The notes: a model not told the origin generated them from the sequence alone. Positions 29,829 through 39,450 are shown, counted from the stretch's first letter. The stretch: 64,000 nucleotides of DNA from an uncultured Litoreibacter sp. (GCA_947493265.1 CANLQL010000002.1:558001-622000), one strand, 5' to 3'. Numbers and translations are program-made.

Positions 29829-30290
29829 TCACGGTGCGGCGCTTTCAAAGCTATTCTGCGAATGTTGCGTGAAATTGATGCAACCTGAACACGGTGTGGT
29901 TTCTCCAGCGCACTCGGCGATCTGGGTGTTTGGCCTCAGGAAAAGCGTGCTTTGACGCGGTATCGGCGTTTTCGCGACAGAGATCGGAATGGCTGCCGGA
30001 ACTGCTTTGCGCCGTTTGCGAAGCGTTCGGAAGGCGATGCCCGTCAGGCCGATCATGATCCAACTTAGCTGGATCAGGGCCGAAGCAAGATTGAACATCT
30101 CCGTCAGCGATATCAGCACAAGGCTGGCCGCGGCGACGCTGATAAACGCGTAGAAATTCCCGTTTCCGTCAAGGAAACCAAACTGCAGGGATGCGAACCC
30201 TATAATATAGAGGATGAACCCCGCGACCCCTGCAGTCTGGAAAACAGAAGGCATTTCAACACTCGTTACGATCATAGTAGCAACAGACAC
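29829..30290 (-). CDS. CBU_0592-like small membrane protein
   Basis: 153 residues with three or four hydrophobic segments in the first 95 (GVAGFILYIIGFASLQFGFL, then ISVAAASLVLISL and LIQLSWIMIGLTGIAF) and a basic, disordered tail. It resembles the CBU_0592 family of bacterial membrane proteins; function unknown. The start is decided by its ribosome site: GGAGG lies 7 bases upstream of a GTG at 30290, while the ATG at 30275 has none. The longer frame from 30536 is rejected. Confidence 0.7.
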   Translation of the reverse strand: MSVATMIVTSVEMPSVFQTAGVAGFILYIIGFASLQFGFLDGNGNFYAFISVAAASLVLISLTEMFNLASALIQLSWIMIGLTGIAFRTLRKRRKAVPAAIPISVAKTPIPRQSTLFLRPNTQIAECAGETTPCSGCINFTQHSQNSFESAAP

Positions 30291-30613
30291 TTCCTGCCCT
30301 CCATTTATCTTCTCCGGTGGAAAAATTTCCGGAACCCCAGCACCGTGACTGGATGGACCTACTATGACCTGACGTTGCGGAAGGCAGCGTGATTTGGGTG
30401 TGAATAGAGAGTTAAAAAACTGTGGAACTTGGCCTCTGAGGCCGGAAAAAGCGGAAAATACCCCACATATTGCCAATTTTAGGGGGCGATTTCCCAAGTG
30501 TTGCGTTTGTGCAATTTCACCCAAGGGGGGAGGCATTTTTTGCGCTTTTCCCCTTTAAATCCTGAGCAATTCGCGAAATAAGAGCGCAAAGGTTTAGTTT
30601 TAACGAGGAAAAG
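30291..30613. promoter_or_regulatory. Divergent promoter region with a perfect palindrome
   Basis: 323 bp without a gene between the CBU_0592-like gene and the VPLPA-CTERM gene. GGCCTC-T-GAGGCC, a perfect 13-bp palindrome, lies at 30431-30443, and TTGC-N6-GCAA occurs near 30511-30524. I looked for the -24/-12 elements of sigma-54, which control some PEP-CTERM genes, and found none with correct spacing. Confidence 0.4.
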
Positions 30614-31285
30614 ATGAAAACATCATCCTTCATTACAGCAGCGGTTATCGCGATGCTTCCGGCACTTGGCCACGCAGCCACAGTTGTAAACGGTAGCTTC
30701 GAAGTCGATCCCGGTGTGATCAGCCAAGGCGTATCAGGACATGGCGCTGGCTCCACTTTCGCAGATATTCCGACAAGCGGTCGGTCCTGGGGCATCTGGA
30801 CATCCGGCATCGCTGGATGGACCACAAGTTCCAACGGGATCGAATTGCAGACGGGGCGGACTTTGGGCCTGACACCTGCCGATGGCGATTTCTACGCAGA
30901 GCTGGACACCCGCAACAACACGCGGATCTCCCAAGAGATCTACTTTGATGTGGGCATCTATGACCTGAGCTTCGAATATAGCCCGCGTACAAAACGCACA
31001 GACAGCAATGACATTGAATTTGGTATCGGTGACATTCTGGCCGGTGCAGTCGCTGGTCCGGAAGGTGAATACACGCCAGGCAAGTTCACAACCGTGACAC
31101 GCCGTTTCGAAATCACGGAAGCCGGGACACATTCATTGTTCTTCGCAGGCGCTGGCCGGTCTGATTCCTACGGGGGTCTGATCGACGACATCAGATTGTC
31201 TGCTGTACCATTGCCTGCTGGTCTTCTTTTGCTGGGAACAGCGCTTGCAGGCTTCGGCATCGCGCGCCGTCGTCGCAAAAGCTGA
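30614..31285 (+). CDS. VPLPA-CTERM sorting-domain surface protein
   Basis: 223 residues. A signal peptide (MKTSSFITAAVIAM..., cleavage after GHA) leads to a beta-rich ectodomain beginning VVNGSFEVDPG, then the C-terminal tripartite sorting signal: VPLPAG, a hydrophobic helix (LLLLGTALAGFGIA) and a basic RRRRKS tail. This is the VPLPA variant of PEP-CTERM, which is processed by an exosortase; none is encoded in this window. The ectodomain resembles choice-of-anchor or DUF642-like modules but is not assigned. It has GAGGAAAAG before the ATG and its own terminator. Confidence 0.88.
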   Translation: MKTSSFITAAVIAMLPALGHAATVVNGSFEVDPGVISQGVSGHGAGSTFADIPTSGRSWGIWTSGIAGWTTSSNGIELQTGRTLGLTPADGDFYAELDTRNNTRISQEIYFDVGIYDLSFEYSPRTKRTDSNDIEFGIGDILAGAVAGPEGEYTPGKFTTVTRRFEITEAGTHSLFFAGAGRSDSYGGLIDDIRLSAVPLPAGLLLLGTALAGFGIARRRRKS

Positions 31286-31304
31286 TCTAAGCGACATAGA
31301 ATTC

Positions 31305-31340
31305 AAAACGGCGGCTCCGAAAGGGCCGCCGTTTTTTTTT
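31305..31340. terminator. Strong, probably bidirectional terminator
   Basis: AAAACGGCGGC - 9-base loop - GCCGCCGTTTT followed by more T on the plus strand. The A-run at the other end provides TTTT on the minus strand, so it can serve both the VPLPA-CTERM gene and convergent gatB. Confidence 0.9.
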
Positions 31341-31365
31341 GTCGTATCTGCGAAACGGGTGGGCG

Positions 31366-32880
31366 TTAGCCGCCCAATTTTGCCGCCACGATCTCGTTAA
31401 CGGCTTTTGGGTTCGCCTTACCACCGGTGGCTTTCATCACCTGGCCCACAAACCAGCCCGCAAGTTTCGGGTTTTCGCGGGCTTTTTCGACCTGCGCTGG
31501 GTTGGCGGCGATGATCTCGTCCACGGCCTTTTCAATTGCGCCAGTGTCGGTGACCTGCTTCATCCCGCGGGCTTCGACGATCTCAGCCGGGTCGCCACCT
31601 TCGGTATAGACGATCTCGAACAGGTCTTTCGCGATCTTGCCGGAGATGTCGCCCTTGGTGATCAAAGCAATGATCCCGCTCAGCTGCGCGGGCGAAACCG
31701 GGCTGTCGGTGATTTCGCGGTCATCATCCTTTTTCAGACGGCCAAACAATTCGTTAATCACCCAGTTGGCGGCCAATTTGCCGTCACTGCCATCGGCGAC
31801 GTCCTCAAAAAAGGCGGCGTTTTCTGCCTCTGCCGTCAGGACGCTGGCGTCATATTCCGACAGACCAAATTCTGACATGAAGCGCGCGCGCTTTTCGTCC
31901 GGCAATTCCGGCAATGCGGCTTTCAGATCGTCGACATAGGCTTGTTCGATTTCCAGCGGCAACAGATCGGGGCAGGGGAAGTAGCGGTAATCATGCGCTT
32001 CTTCTTTTGACCGCATGGACCGTGTTTCCCCCTTGTCGGGATCATACAGACGAGTTTCCTGATCAACCTCGCCACCGGCTTCCAAGATCGCGATTTGGCG
32101 TTTCGCCTCAACCTCAATGGCTTGCTGAATGAACCGGGTGGAGTTCATGTTCTTGATCTCGCACCGCGTCCCCAAATGGGAAAAATCGCCGGTTTCCTTA
32201 TACTTCTCATAGGCGCCGGGCAGGCACACGGACACGTTCACATCCGCCCGCATGGAGCCGTTTTGCATGTTGCCATCGCACGTGCCCAGATAGCGCATGA
32301 TCTGGCGCAACTTCAAAACATAGGCTGCAGCCTCTTCCGGCCCGCGAATGTCCGGGCGGGACACGATTTCCATCAAAGCCACACCTGTCCGGTTCAGGTC
32401 CACGAAGGACATGTTCGGGTCCATGTCATGGATAGACTTGCCTGCATCTTGTTCCAGGTGAATACGCTCGATCCGAACAACACGGGCGATGCCCGGTTCC
32501 ATATCGACCAGAACTTCACCTTCTCCCACAATCGGGTGGTAAAGCTGACTGATCTGGTAGCCTTGCGGCAGATCCGGGTAGAAATAGTTTTTCCGGTCAA
32601 ACGCGGAATACAGATTGATGTCGGCCTTCAAGCCCAACCCGGTGCGCACGGCTTGGGCGACGCATTCCGAATTGATCACTGGCAACATACCGGGCATGCC
32701 CGCATCAACAAAGGCCACGTTGTTGTTGGGCTCTGCCCCGAATTTCGTCGAGGCGCCGGAAAACAGTTTTGCGTTGGACTGGACCTGCGCATGCACCTCA
32801 AGGCCAATGACCAGTTCCCAATCGTGCTTTGCACCTGCAATTACTTTGGGCTTCGGGGCTTCATAGGTCAGATCTAGCAT
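31366..32880 (-). CDS. gatB: Asp-tRNA(Asn)/Glu-tRNA(Gln) amidotransferase subunit B
   Basis: 504 residues, the kinase and tRNA-binding subunit of GatCAB, which converts misacylated Glu-tRNA(Gln) and Asp-tRNA(Asn). The N-terminal [10 protein letters not shown], then [24 protein letters not shown] and EDYRYFP-like [11 protein letters not shown] are family signatures; the C-terminal YqeY-like tail is complete. gatC and gatA are elsewhere. Confidence 0.96.
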   Translation of the reverse strand: MLDLTYEAPKPKVIAGAKHDWELVIGLEVHAQVQSNAKLFSGASTKFGAEPNNNVAFVDAGMPGMLPVINSECVAQAVRTGLGLKADINLYSAFDRKNYFYPDLPQGYQISQLYHPIVGEGEVLVDMEPGIARVVRIERIHLEQDAGKSIHDMDPNMSFVDLNRTGVALMEIVSRPDIRGPEEAAAYVLKLRQIMRYLGTCDGNMQNGSMRADVNVSVCLPGAYEKYKETGDFSHLGTRCEIKNMNSTRFIQQAIEVEAKRQIAILEAGGEVDQETRLYDPDKGETRSMRSKEEAHDYRYFPCPDLLPLEIEQAYVDDLKAALPELPDEKRARFMSEFGLSEYDASVLTAEAENAAFFEDVADGSDGKLAANWVINELFGRLKKDDDREITDSPVSPAQLSGIIALITKGDISGKIAKDLFEIVYTEGGDPAEIVEARGMKQVTDTGAIEKAVDEIIAANPAQVEKARENPKLAGWFVGQVMKATGGKANPKAVNEIVAAKLGG

Positions 32881-33035
32881 GGCATGTTCCTTGGCTTCTT
32901 GCGCTGGTTTTAGGGGAGCCTGCGCAGCCCGACAAGGCCCAACCTTATGTGGTCGCTTCGGCGAGTTCGCGCCAACCCGTGCGTCATAACTGATGCCTGA
33001 CTTGTCTGTTTGCGCGCGGGTGTCCTAAATGCCCT

Positions 33036-33662
33036 ATGCGCCAAATGCTAACCCCTTTGATCTTTGCCATGCTCTTCGCCCTGCCTGCGGGTGCCGACAC
33101 AGTTCGACCGATTAGCCGCACAGATATTCCGCCAGTGGCCCAATGGGACTTTCATCCACAAGGGCAGGACTGGACACAGGCCATGATGGGCGCATTGGAC
33201 ACGCATGGGCGCAAGTTGTTGGAAACGGTTCCGCAAGACATTGCCCAGTGGTGCCCGGCATATCCCGATCAAAACGCGCATGGGCGCGCGGCCTTCTGGA
33301 CCAGTCTGATGTCCGCCTTGGCGGGCCATGAAAGCACCTGGAAACCCGCCGCGGTTGGGAGTGGCAAGTGGTACGGTCTGGTACAGATCGCACCCGCGAC
33401 AGCACGTGGATATGGCTGCGAGGCGCGCAGCGGCCAAGCGTTGAAAACCGGTACTGCAAACCTGAAATGTGCCGTCCGGATTTGGTCCACGACCGTTCTG
33501 CGTGACAACGCGGTGGCATTTCAGGGTGGCAAGCTTGCTGGAATTGCGGCTGATTGGGGGCCCATGCGGTTTGCTAAAAAGCGCGGCCAGATGGCGCGGT
33601 TCACCCGCAAACAACCGTATTGCCAGCTGGGAAGCTCCCCGCGTCCGACCCCGAAAAGTTGA
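33036..33662 (+). CDS. Secreted lytic-transglycosylase-like (SLT) protein
   Basis: 208 residues with a signal peptide (MRQMLTPLIFAMLFALPAGA). The SLT-type lysozyme-like core has the putative catalytic Glu99 in AGHESTWKP, followed by GLVQIAPATARGYG. The domain is short and the C-terminus basic. It should act on peptidoglycan in the periplasm. It lies alone on the plus strand, divergent from gatB and convergent with the beta-helix gene; a structural link to that neighbouring cluster is only a hypothesis. Confidence 0.75.
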   Translation: MRQMLTPLIFAMLFALPAGADTVRPISRTDIPPVAQWDFHPQGQDWTQAMMGALDTHGRKLLETVPQDIAQWCPAYPDQNAHGRAAFWTSLMSALAGHESTWKPAAVGSGKWYGLVQIAPATARGYGCEARSGQALKTGTANLKCAVRIWSTTVLRDNAVAFQGGKLAGIAADWGPMRFAKKRGQMARFTRKQPYCQLGSSPRPTPKS

Positions 33663-33699
33663 CGGGCGAAAAGCCCGCTCAGATCAACTCTGAACGGGC
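33663..33699. terminator. Nested hairpins between convergent genes
   Basis: CGGGC-GAAAA-GCCCG starts right after the SLT gene stop, and an alternative longer hairpin pairs GCCCG with CGGGC around TCAGA-TCAAC-TCTGA. The two share GCCCG and are mutually exclusive. No T-run follows, so termination strength is unclear. Confidence 0.4.
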
Positions 33700-33720
33700 C
33701 TGCCTGCGCGGTTGCATGAT

Positions 33721-35664
33721 CTAGTTCTCGAAGGACACTTCCTTATATCCGGCGGTTTTGTTGCTGCGCACTAGACCCGCCATGATTTGTCCCAAGCGCC
33801 TTTGCATCGTGAAATCGGTGAACGCTTGATTGCCGGAGGTCACAGCACCAATCGCAGCCGATCCCGACAGCGGGAAGTACCGCCGGAAGTCATTCGTGCC
33901 CGTGCTGAAATTCGCATCAACCGCGCCCGAATTGTCAACTTTGCCAACGTTTCGCGGTGTGAACCAAACCGGTGCCGTCGTGTCCAAGGGGGCAAAACTT
34001 GTTCGCGGGCTTCCTTCGTTCGGGGCGTGCAGGATATTGTTGTGAGCGCTGACCAGAGAATAACTGGATCCGGCGATGATTTGCGGCGTGGTTGCCCAAT
34101 TGGTCGCGATCCCATTGCCGCTATTGCTTCTGAGCGACACAAACGTGTTGTTATAGACTTCGATAGGGGCAGAATTGCCCGGTGCAACATTGGTTTGACC
34201 ACGCTCCGAATAGGAGACGAACGCGCTGATCGCTTGCGTCGCGTGGTTATCGGGTTGCAGCGCGAAATTGTTGCGGACCGTCGCGCCTTGATGGTGAAAT
34301 TCGATCATATTGGCGTTGGTATGGCTGGCCAGGATCAAGTTGCCGTCGGCAATGAAATTGGCGATCGGGCCACCGTTGCGCCCGCCTTGCGGCCAAGTGT
34401 TGGCCCCATTGAACGATGTCTGGGCTGTTGAAAACGCGAACCAACCGCCTTCAAAACAGGAATTTGCGACCATCGTATAAGCGCCGTCAAAATGCGGCTC
34501 TTCATCGAATTTAATGCATTGGTGGTCTTTCGTGGTCTGGAAAATGTCGCAGCCAAAAACATAGTTAAAGGCAGAGCCATTGATCCGAATGGGGGAGCGG
34601 TAAGTGTTGGCCTCGGTTGGGGTCAGCGGGTTGCGCATGATCCGGCACCCGGTGAAAATATCACCGCCCGTCGGGTCTTCCATTTGACCGGTGGAAAACG
34701 GATATTGTCCGCCCATATTGGTGACAACACAATCATCCCAATGGGTTAGGCGACGTTGCGTATAGTTGTTCGGGCTTTCAAATCCGTTGACGGCTACCGC
34801 GCTGTCAAATCCGTCAAACTCACATCCGGTGATCAGCGTTGTGCCCGGGGAGGCCTCGTAGATCCACGTGTGATTGCCGGTGACATTGGGGTTTCCGGCC
34901 GGGTTGAACCCAGCCTCAAAGCGTATGCCTTGAACACGAATGGCGGCGTTCAGCGGATAGTTGACCGTCTTGTTCAGCTTTAGCCCGCCGGACAGCCCGG
35001 TAAACCGGGGCTTTGCACCAGACCCGTAAGTTCCAATCAGAACCTCTGTTGGATCGGAGGGGCCGAACGTGAAGCGGAAATCGCCATAGGTGGCCCCGGC
35101 TTTGACCAGAACCCTGACGGGTGCGCCGCTGGATCGCAGAGTTGACCATTGCGACAGGTCGGTCCCGATGTTGTTGCTGTTGGTGGTCAACGCGCCCGCT
35201 GGCGCTGCAGAAAAGTCACTGTCGCCCACAGGGTTCACGCAAAGCGTCTGATTGCCGCTATACCGCGCGTCAGCTTGTCCTACGACTACCGTCGCGCTGG
35301 CCATTGCGACTTTGCCGGAGGACGGCTCGTAGATCATGCAGCTTGGTGTGTAGGTAGCGGCATTCTGGTAGCAATGTTGGATTTTATAGCCAAAGGCGCG
35401 GCTTTTCGCCCGCCATTCCGGAGGCGTTTTTTCGGGGGCCGTCCAGTTGTCCGGATCACCCGTGTCCCACAGGAAAACCAGCTGATGATATTGCGGGTTA
35501 TAGAAGCTGTTATAGCTCGGATCTGTGGGGCCGGTGTCGAAGAAACCGGTGGACAGATCGACCTCCAGTTGCACCGTATCAGGTGCGACCGCGCCGGGTG
35601 TGCGCCTGACAATCAACGGGATTGGTTGCACCGTCACGTTGGAAAATACGAAATTGGGCATCAT
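33721..35664 (-). CDS. PKD-like plus parallel beta-helix protein (tailspike or pectate-lyase-like)
   Basis: 647 residues. Residues about 10-125 look like a PKD-type domain (HQLVFLWDTGDP, then SCMIYEPSSGKV). Residues about 170-600 carry the short Asn/Gly-rich turns of a right-handed parallel beta-helix (ITGCEFDGF, FTGCRIMRN, VYNNTFVSL, SAHNNILHA), as found in polysaccharide lyases and phage tailspikes. I see no Sec signal peptide or lipobox. The ATG overlaps the stop of the Ig-repeat gene (ATGA), so the two are co-translated. Specific substrate unknown. Confidence 0.65.
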   Translation of the reverse strand: MMPNFVFSNVTVQPIPLIVRRTPGAVAPDTVQLEVDLSTGFFDTGPTDPSYNSFYNPQYHQLVFLWDTGDPDNWTAPEKTPPEWRAKSRAFGYKIQHCYQNAATYTPSCMIYEPSSGKVAMASATVVVGQADARYSGNQTLCVNPVGDSDFSAAPAGALTTNSNNIGTDLSQWSTLRSSGAPVRVLVKAGATYGDFRFTFGPSDPTEVLIGTYGSGAKPRFTGLSGGLKLNKTVNYPLNAAIRVQGIRFEAGFNPAGNPNVTGNHTWIYEASPGTTLITGCEFDGFDSAVAVNGFESPNNYTQRRLTHWDDCVVTNMGGQYPFSTGQMEDPTGGDIFTGCRIMRNPLTPTEANTYRSPIRINGSAFNYVFGCDIFQTTKDHQCIKFDEEPHFDGAYTMVANSCFEGGWFAFSTAQTSFNGANTWPQGGRNGGPIANFIADGNLILASHTNANMIEFHHQGATVRNNFALQPDNHATQAISAFVSYSERGQTNVAPGNSAPIEVYNNTFVSLRSNSGNGIATNWATTPQIIAGSSYSLVSAHNNILHAPNEGSPRTSFAPLDTTAPVWFTPRNVGKVDNSGAVDANFSTGTNDFRRYFPLSGSAAIGAVTSGNQAFTDFTMQRRLGQIMAGLVRSNKTAGYKEVSFEN

Positions 35665-38600
35665 ACGTCTCCCGAGATAAAATCATCCAAAGTGGTGGCG
35701 TTGGTGCCGTCGCAATAAAGCGTCCAGATGCCTGCATCGCCGCTGGAATGGGTGGCATCTGTGGTCGCAAGTCCGGTAATTTCAACGTTGTTGATGTAGG
35801 CGGTCAGGCTGGTTCCGACCGCGCGCAGTTTGATCGAAAACGGTGCGGTGAAAGTTTCGCCTGTCTGAGTGGAAGCGTCCGCCAAAGTGACCGTGTTGAA
35901 GACGTTGAATGCGCTGCCTTCCATGATCCTGATCCAGCCTGCCAGCATGTCGATATGCAGCGCGTAGCAAGCTGTTCCGGTGCTTCCGCGGACGAAAACC
36001 CCGGTGATGTTTTCGCCAGTTCCGGTCTGCCCTGTGATCGTGACTTCGGCTTCTTGATCGTTGGCAAGCGGGTTGGAATTGGCGACCAATGCGCCGAACG
36101 CTCCACCCGAAATTTGCGACCTCAGTTGATTTGAGACGATCTGCAATGCAGCGGCGCCGCCATCACGCAGGGCCCAGTCTGACCCCGCCGAAAGCTGTTC
36201 GTCTGCGCGGTTGAATTGGTCCATTAAAACAGGGGCTTGGTCCGTGGTGCTGAACGTCGCGGAGGTCGCGATATTCGACGCAGCCGGCAAGTGATCAACT
36301 TGGTAAAAATGCCATTGATAGGCCGTTGTCGCTGTCAGGCCATTGGCCGAAAAGCTGTTTGACCCGGCGTTGGGACTGACATCCGACGTGCTGTAGATCG
36401 CCCCAGTTCCTGCGATAATGTCGGCCTCTGTCGGGCTTGCGCCATCTGGCCAAACGCCCGCGTAAAGCGTTCCGCGACTGCTGTTGGAAACGACGTTGCC
36501 TGTGGCCGACGTGCTGGAATAATTGCCAGACCCCGGCGCAGAAAGTGCAGGCGGTGCCGTCAGGATCGCAATCGGGCTGCCGGTCGCCGTGATCACGTCG
36601 CCATCGGTACCGCCGGAAACCACCGCGTGGATGTAGTAGCTGGAATCCAAGGCGGTGGAAATCATGCTTTCATTGACGGGTCCGCCGGTGGTGACCAGCA
36701 AAACCGTGAAGCTTTCCGGGGCCGCGGTGCCAGTATGATCTTGACCCGCCATGATTTGGGATGCTGTTGGCTGGGTTGCGGCATCGCTCAGGACGAAATG
36801 GACGTCGCTGTCGATATCAATCGTGTAAGAGATCGGAACATCGCCGTCGCCCTCTTGCGAGAACGCGGTCAGCACAGACAGGTCAGCGACTTGAGATGCA
36901 CCTGAAATTGTCAGGCTGAACCCGCTGGTCGCAGACCCGCCGGGGTTGGTTGCGGAAATGACGACAGGGGTGTCGGATTGCACCCCCAACGCATTCGTAT
37001 CAACCGAATAAAGACCGGTTGCGCTGTTGATGCTGCCGGGACCTGAGACGACAGCGTAAAATAACGCTGTTCCGGTGAAATCGCCGGAGACGTCGTAGCT
37101 GCGCAGTCCGCTATTGTCGCCAAACGTCCGGTCCACCAACCCGCCCGCAGCAACCGGTGCGTTGTAGGGCACTGTGATCAGCATTGTTGAAAATGTGGCC
37201 TGGTTGCCAAATGCATCTGTCACCAAGACCGAGAAACTTGCGGTTTCTCCTTCTGCCAGCGGATCGGTTGCCGAAGATGTGTCGCCTTGAAACGAAACCA
37301 CAACAGATGAGATCGGTGCCACGTCCGAGCTGAAATTACCCGCCGCAACCATCGCGGCATAGTCCACCATGTCGCTCACGCTTTCGCCTGCGCTGACTGG
37401 GGATGTCGCCGGGGAAATCGCGGCGCTTATCGTGCCTGCGATGATGTTCAGCGAAAATGGTGACGACGCTGATCCACCGGGATTGCTGGCAGTGACAGCG
37501 ACCGTTGTCGACACCTCACCGACGGCATCTGTGTTAACGGAATACAGGCCTGCGTTATTCACCGTCCCCGGGCCTGTGCTGACTGTGTAGCTTAGGGCGG
37601 TGCCGGTGAAATCTGTCGAAATATCATAGGTTTGGGTGCCGCTACCATTCGCAAAAGTTTGTCCCGGCAAGGCCCCAGTTGCAACCGGTGCGATATAGGG
37701 CACTGTGATCAGCGCCGTGGTGAAAGTCCGCTGCGTGCCGACACTATCGGTCACCAAAACCGAGAACCCAGCCTGTTGCCCTTCGCTCACCAGATCGGTT
37801 TCGCTGCTGATCGCGCCTTGAAAGCTGACAACAACACTTTGGATGCTGCCCGCATTGGAGCTGAAGTTGGACTGCGAAATCATCGCCGCGAAGTCGGTCA
37901 TGTCACCAACGCTTTGTCCGGCGCTAAGTGCTGATGTCGCTGGCGGGATTGTGGCGGCAATCTCAGGCGCAGGGGCGACCGTGAAGGGACCAAGGATAAA
38001 TTCGGCGGGGCCGCTCATCTGGCCGTCATTGGCCGCAACGATATCTTCGAATGTGATCTGCTCGCCGATATCTGCCGCTTGCAGGACAAAATCCTGATCC
38101 GTGGTGCCGCCTTGGAAGCCAATAAATGTGGTAACGCTCGCAATTCCAGACGGATGGGCGTAGCTGCCTTGCGCATAGCTTGATAGCGGGGTTTCTCCGA
38201 CCCGAAGTACACCTGAAAACGTTGCTGGGTTTGATTGGGTGACAGGAACGATGACCGCGTCGATTGTCAGTTGGAACCCTGTGGAAACGCTGCCGCCGGA
38301 ACTGCTGGCAGCAATGGTTACACCTACCGATTGCGGTGGCAGCGTATTGGTGTCGACACTGTAAATCCCGGCGTTCGAGATGATGCCCGGCCCGGACGTG
38401 ACCGCGAAACTCAGATCCTGACCACCAAAGCCTGCGGTGATGTCAAAGGACTGCACACCGCTATTCTCTGGAAAGATCTGATCATCCAGATCATTGGCGA
38501 GCGTCGGCGCGACGTAGCGAATATTGCCCAAGTTCACAGCATGCACGACTGCACCGCTATTTGGCCCGCCGCTTTCGGTATAGGTCACCTCAAAAACCAG

Positions 38601-38897
38601 GTTTGAACCGTTTTGACTGGGCTGCGGGGTAAATGCTGGGGTTGTTGCCTCAGCAATTCCAGCGACCAGCCACCGGGCTGTGATGCTCACGTTCCCATTG
38701 CCACGTGGCGTGGCTGTGCCGAGATCGCCCGTCAATTGCGACCCGATCACAGCGTTGGTGCCATCAACCGACGGCATCACATCAACAATCGGTCCCCGCA
38801 ATTTGTTGCCCCGGCGCGGATGCCCGGCTTGCCCGGCGCGAAGGCCAATACCTAATGCCATGAGAAGCCTCCCGAAGAGGGTTTTGAAAAAAGACAC
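35661..38897 (-). CDS. Large Ig-like repeat protein with lectin-like C-terminus
   Basis: 1078 residues from a GTG with AAGGA upstream. The N-terminus (MSFFKTLFGRLLMALGIG) is a weak signal or anchor at best. Three Ig-like modules at about 129-213, 402-486 and 579-665 share xYSVxT and SNPGGSAS-type motifs. Two modules at about 315-401 and 493-578 share SAGxSVxDM, VVVSFQG and LITVPY. FN3-like domains lie at about 690-780 and 785-885. The C-terminus (888-1078) looks like a concanavalin/LamG-type carbohydrate-binding domain (DQFNRADEQLSAGSDW). It is presumably an extracellular adhesin or tail-fibre-like protein. It follows a holin-like gene. Confidence 0.7.
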   Translation of the reverse strand: MSFFKTLFGRLLMALGIGLRAGQAGHPRRGNKLRGPIVDVMPSVDGTNAVIGSQLTGDLGTATPRGNGNVSITARWLVAGIAEATTPAFTPQPSQNGSNLVFEVTYTESGGPNSGAVVHAVNLGNIRYVAPTLANDLDDQIFPENSGVQSFDITAGFGGQDLSFAVTSGPGIISNAGIYSVDTNTLPPQSVGVTIAASSSGGSVSTGFQLTIDAVIVPVTQSNPATFSGVLRVGETPLSSYAQGSYAHPSGIASVTTFIGFQGGTTDQDFVLQAADIGEQITFEDIVAANDGQMSGPAEFILGPFTVAPAPEIAATIPPATSALSAGQSVGDMTDFAAMISQSNFSSNAGSIQSVVVSFQGAISSETDLVSEGQQAGFSVLVTDSVGTQRTFTTALITVPYIAPVATGALPGQTFANGSGTQTYDISTDFTGTALSYTVSTGPGTVNNAGLYSVNTDAVGEVSTTVAVTASNPGGSASSPFSLNIIAGTISAAISPATSPVSAGESVSDMVDYAAMVAAGNFSSDVAPISSVVVSFQGDTSSATDPLAEGETASFSVLVTDAFGNQATFSTMLITVPYNAPVAAGGLVDRTFGDNSGLRSYDVSGDFTGTALFYAVVSGPGSINSATGLYSVDTNALGVQSDTPVVISATNPGGSATSGFSLTISGASQVADLSVLTAFSQEGDGDVPISYTIDIDSDVHFVLSDAATQPTASQIMAGQDHTGTAAPESFTVLLVTTGGPVNESMISTALDSSYYIHAVVSGGTDGDVITATGSPIAILTAPPALSAPGSGNYSSTSATGNVVSNSSRGTLYAGVWPDGASPTEADIIAGTGAIYSTSDVSPNAGSNSFSANGLTATTAYQWHFYQVDHLPAASNIATSATFSTTDQAPVLMDQFNRADEQLSAGSDWALRDGGAAALQIVSNQLRSQISGGAFGALVANSNPLANDQEAEVTITGQTGTGENITGVFVRGSTGTACYALHIDMLAGWIRIMEGSAFNVFNTVTLADASTQTGETFTAPFSIKLRAVGTSLTAYINNVEITGLATTDATHSSGDAGIWTLYCDGTNATTLDDFISGDV
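36903..37955 (-). repeat. Tandem duplication of about 520 bp within the Ig-repeat gene
   Basis: The segments 37440-37955 and 36903-37421 encode residues about 315-486 and 493-665. Each holds the same pair of modules in the same order (SAGxSVxDM...LITVPY, then the xYSVxT Ig module). The protein copies are clearly similar but diverged, so the duplication is not recent. Confidence 0.75.
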
Positions 38898-38965
38898 ATC
38901 GATTTTTCCTTAAAAAGGGGCGAGTCCCCGACGGACCGGGGATCGGACGGATCGCGAATTCGGGG

Positions 38966-39166
38966 CTATTTGATCGCTTTGTCGGTAATCAGCCGCAGGT
39001 AGATATTGCCCAACGTGTTGACCATCGTCAGACCCATGCCGGCAAAGGCTTGCTGAGGCTCGGTCATCCCAAGTTTGCCAACATAGAGCAGCGACACAGA
39101 GCTTATCGCGGCAAGGACCGTAAGAATGTTGAACCAAACGGTTTTTGACTGGTACCAGTTTTTCAT
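38966..39166 (-). CDS. Holin-like small membrane protein
   Basis: 66 residues with two membrane segments (VWFNILTVLAAISSVSLLYV, and around LTMVNTLGNIYL). The N-terminal WYQSKTVWFN motif and C-terminal LRLIT match small phage-associated holin-like proteins from memory. A clear AGGAG site precedes the ATG at 39166; the longer frame from 39217 is rejected. It lies 68 bp upstream of the Ig-repeat gene in the same direction and is likely cotranscribed with it. Confidence 0.65.
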   Translation of the reverse strand: MKNWYQSKTVWFNILTVLAAISSVSLLYVGKLGMTEPQQAFAGMGLTMVNTLGNIYLRLITDKAIK

Positions 39167-39227
39167 GTTCCGGCTCCTGTTCGAGCGTTTTTCAAAGCAA
39201 CGGAAGGGGGGCAACAAAAGGCGGGGT

Positions 39228-39321
39228 CGCGAGAAAATTCGCGTCAGGTGAAATTTACTCAGTTGTGGAATTTGGCGGTTAACCCTGCCATCGGGTGCCC
39301 GGTCTCCGCGATTTAGTCGCG
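39228..39321. promoter_or_regulatory. Two CGCGA-N-TCGCG inverted repeats upstream of the holin-like gene
   Basis: CGCGA-GAAAAT-TCGCG (39228-39243) and CGCGA-TTTAG-TCGCG (39307-39321) share the same arms with an A/T-rich spacer of 6 or 5 bases. They lie 79 bp apart in the 284-bp gap between the holin-like gene and the helical-repeat gene. A GACTC (GANTC) site follows at 39330-39334. Paired identical half-sites suggest an operator for one regulator; this is inferred. Confidence 0.45.
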
Positions 39322-39450
39322 ATATGGATGACTCAAATCACACATCAACGGGTCTGGTATTTAAGATGATCGCAAAGGGTAAACGACAATAGAATACTGC
39401 GCACGCAGCCCCGTGGGCCCTAAAGTGCAGCACCGTAGTCTATTGAAAAG

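Noticed and set aside
30291-30613. Sigma-54 (-24/-12) promoter before the VPLPA-CTERM gene
   Set aside because: GG and GC pairs occur (for example near 30532) but with 8 instead of 10 bases between them.
33721-39166. Complete prophage
   Set aside because: No capsid, portal, terminase, integrase, repressor or attachment repeats; only tail-, adhesin- and holin-like parts.
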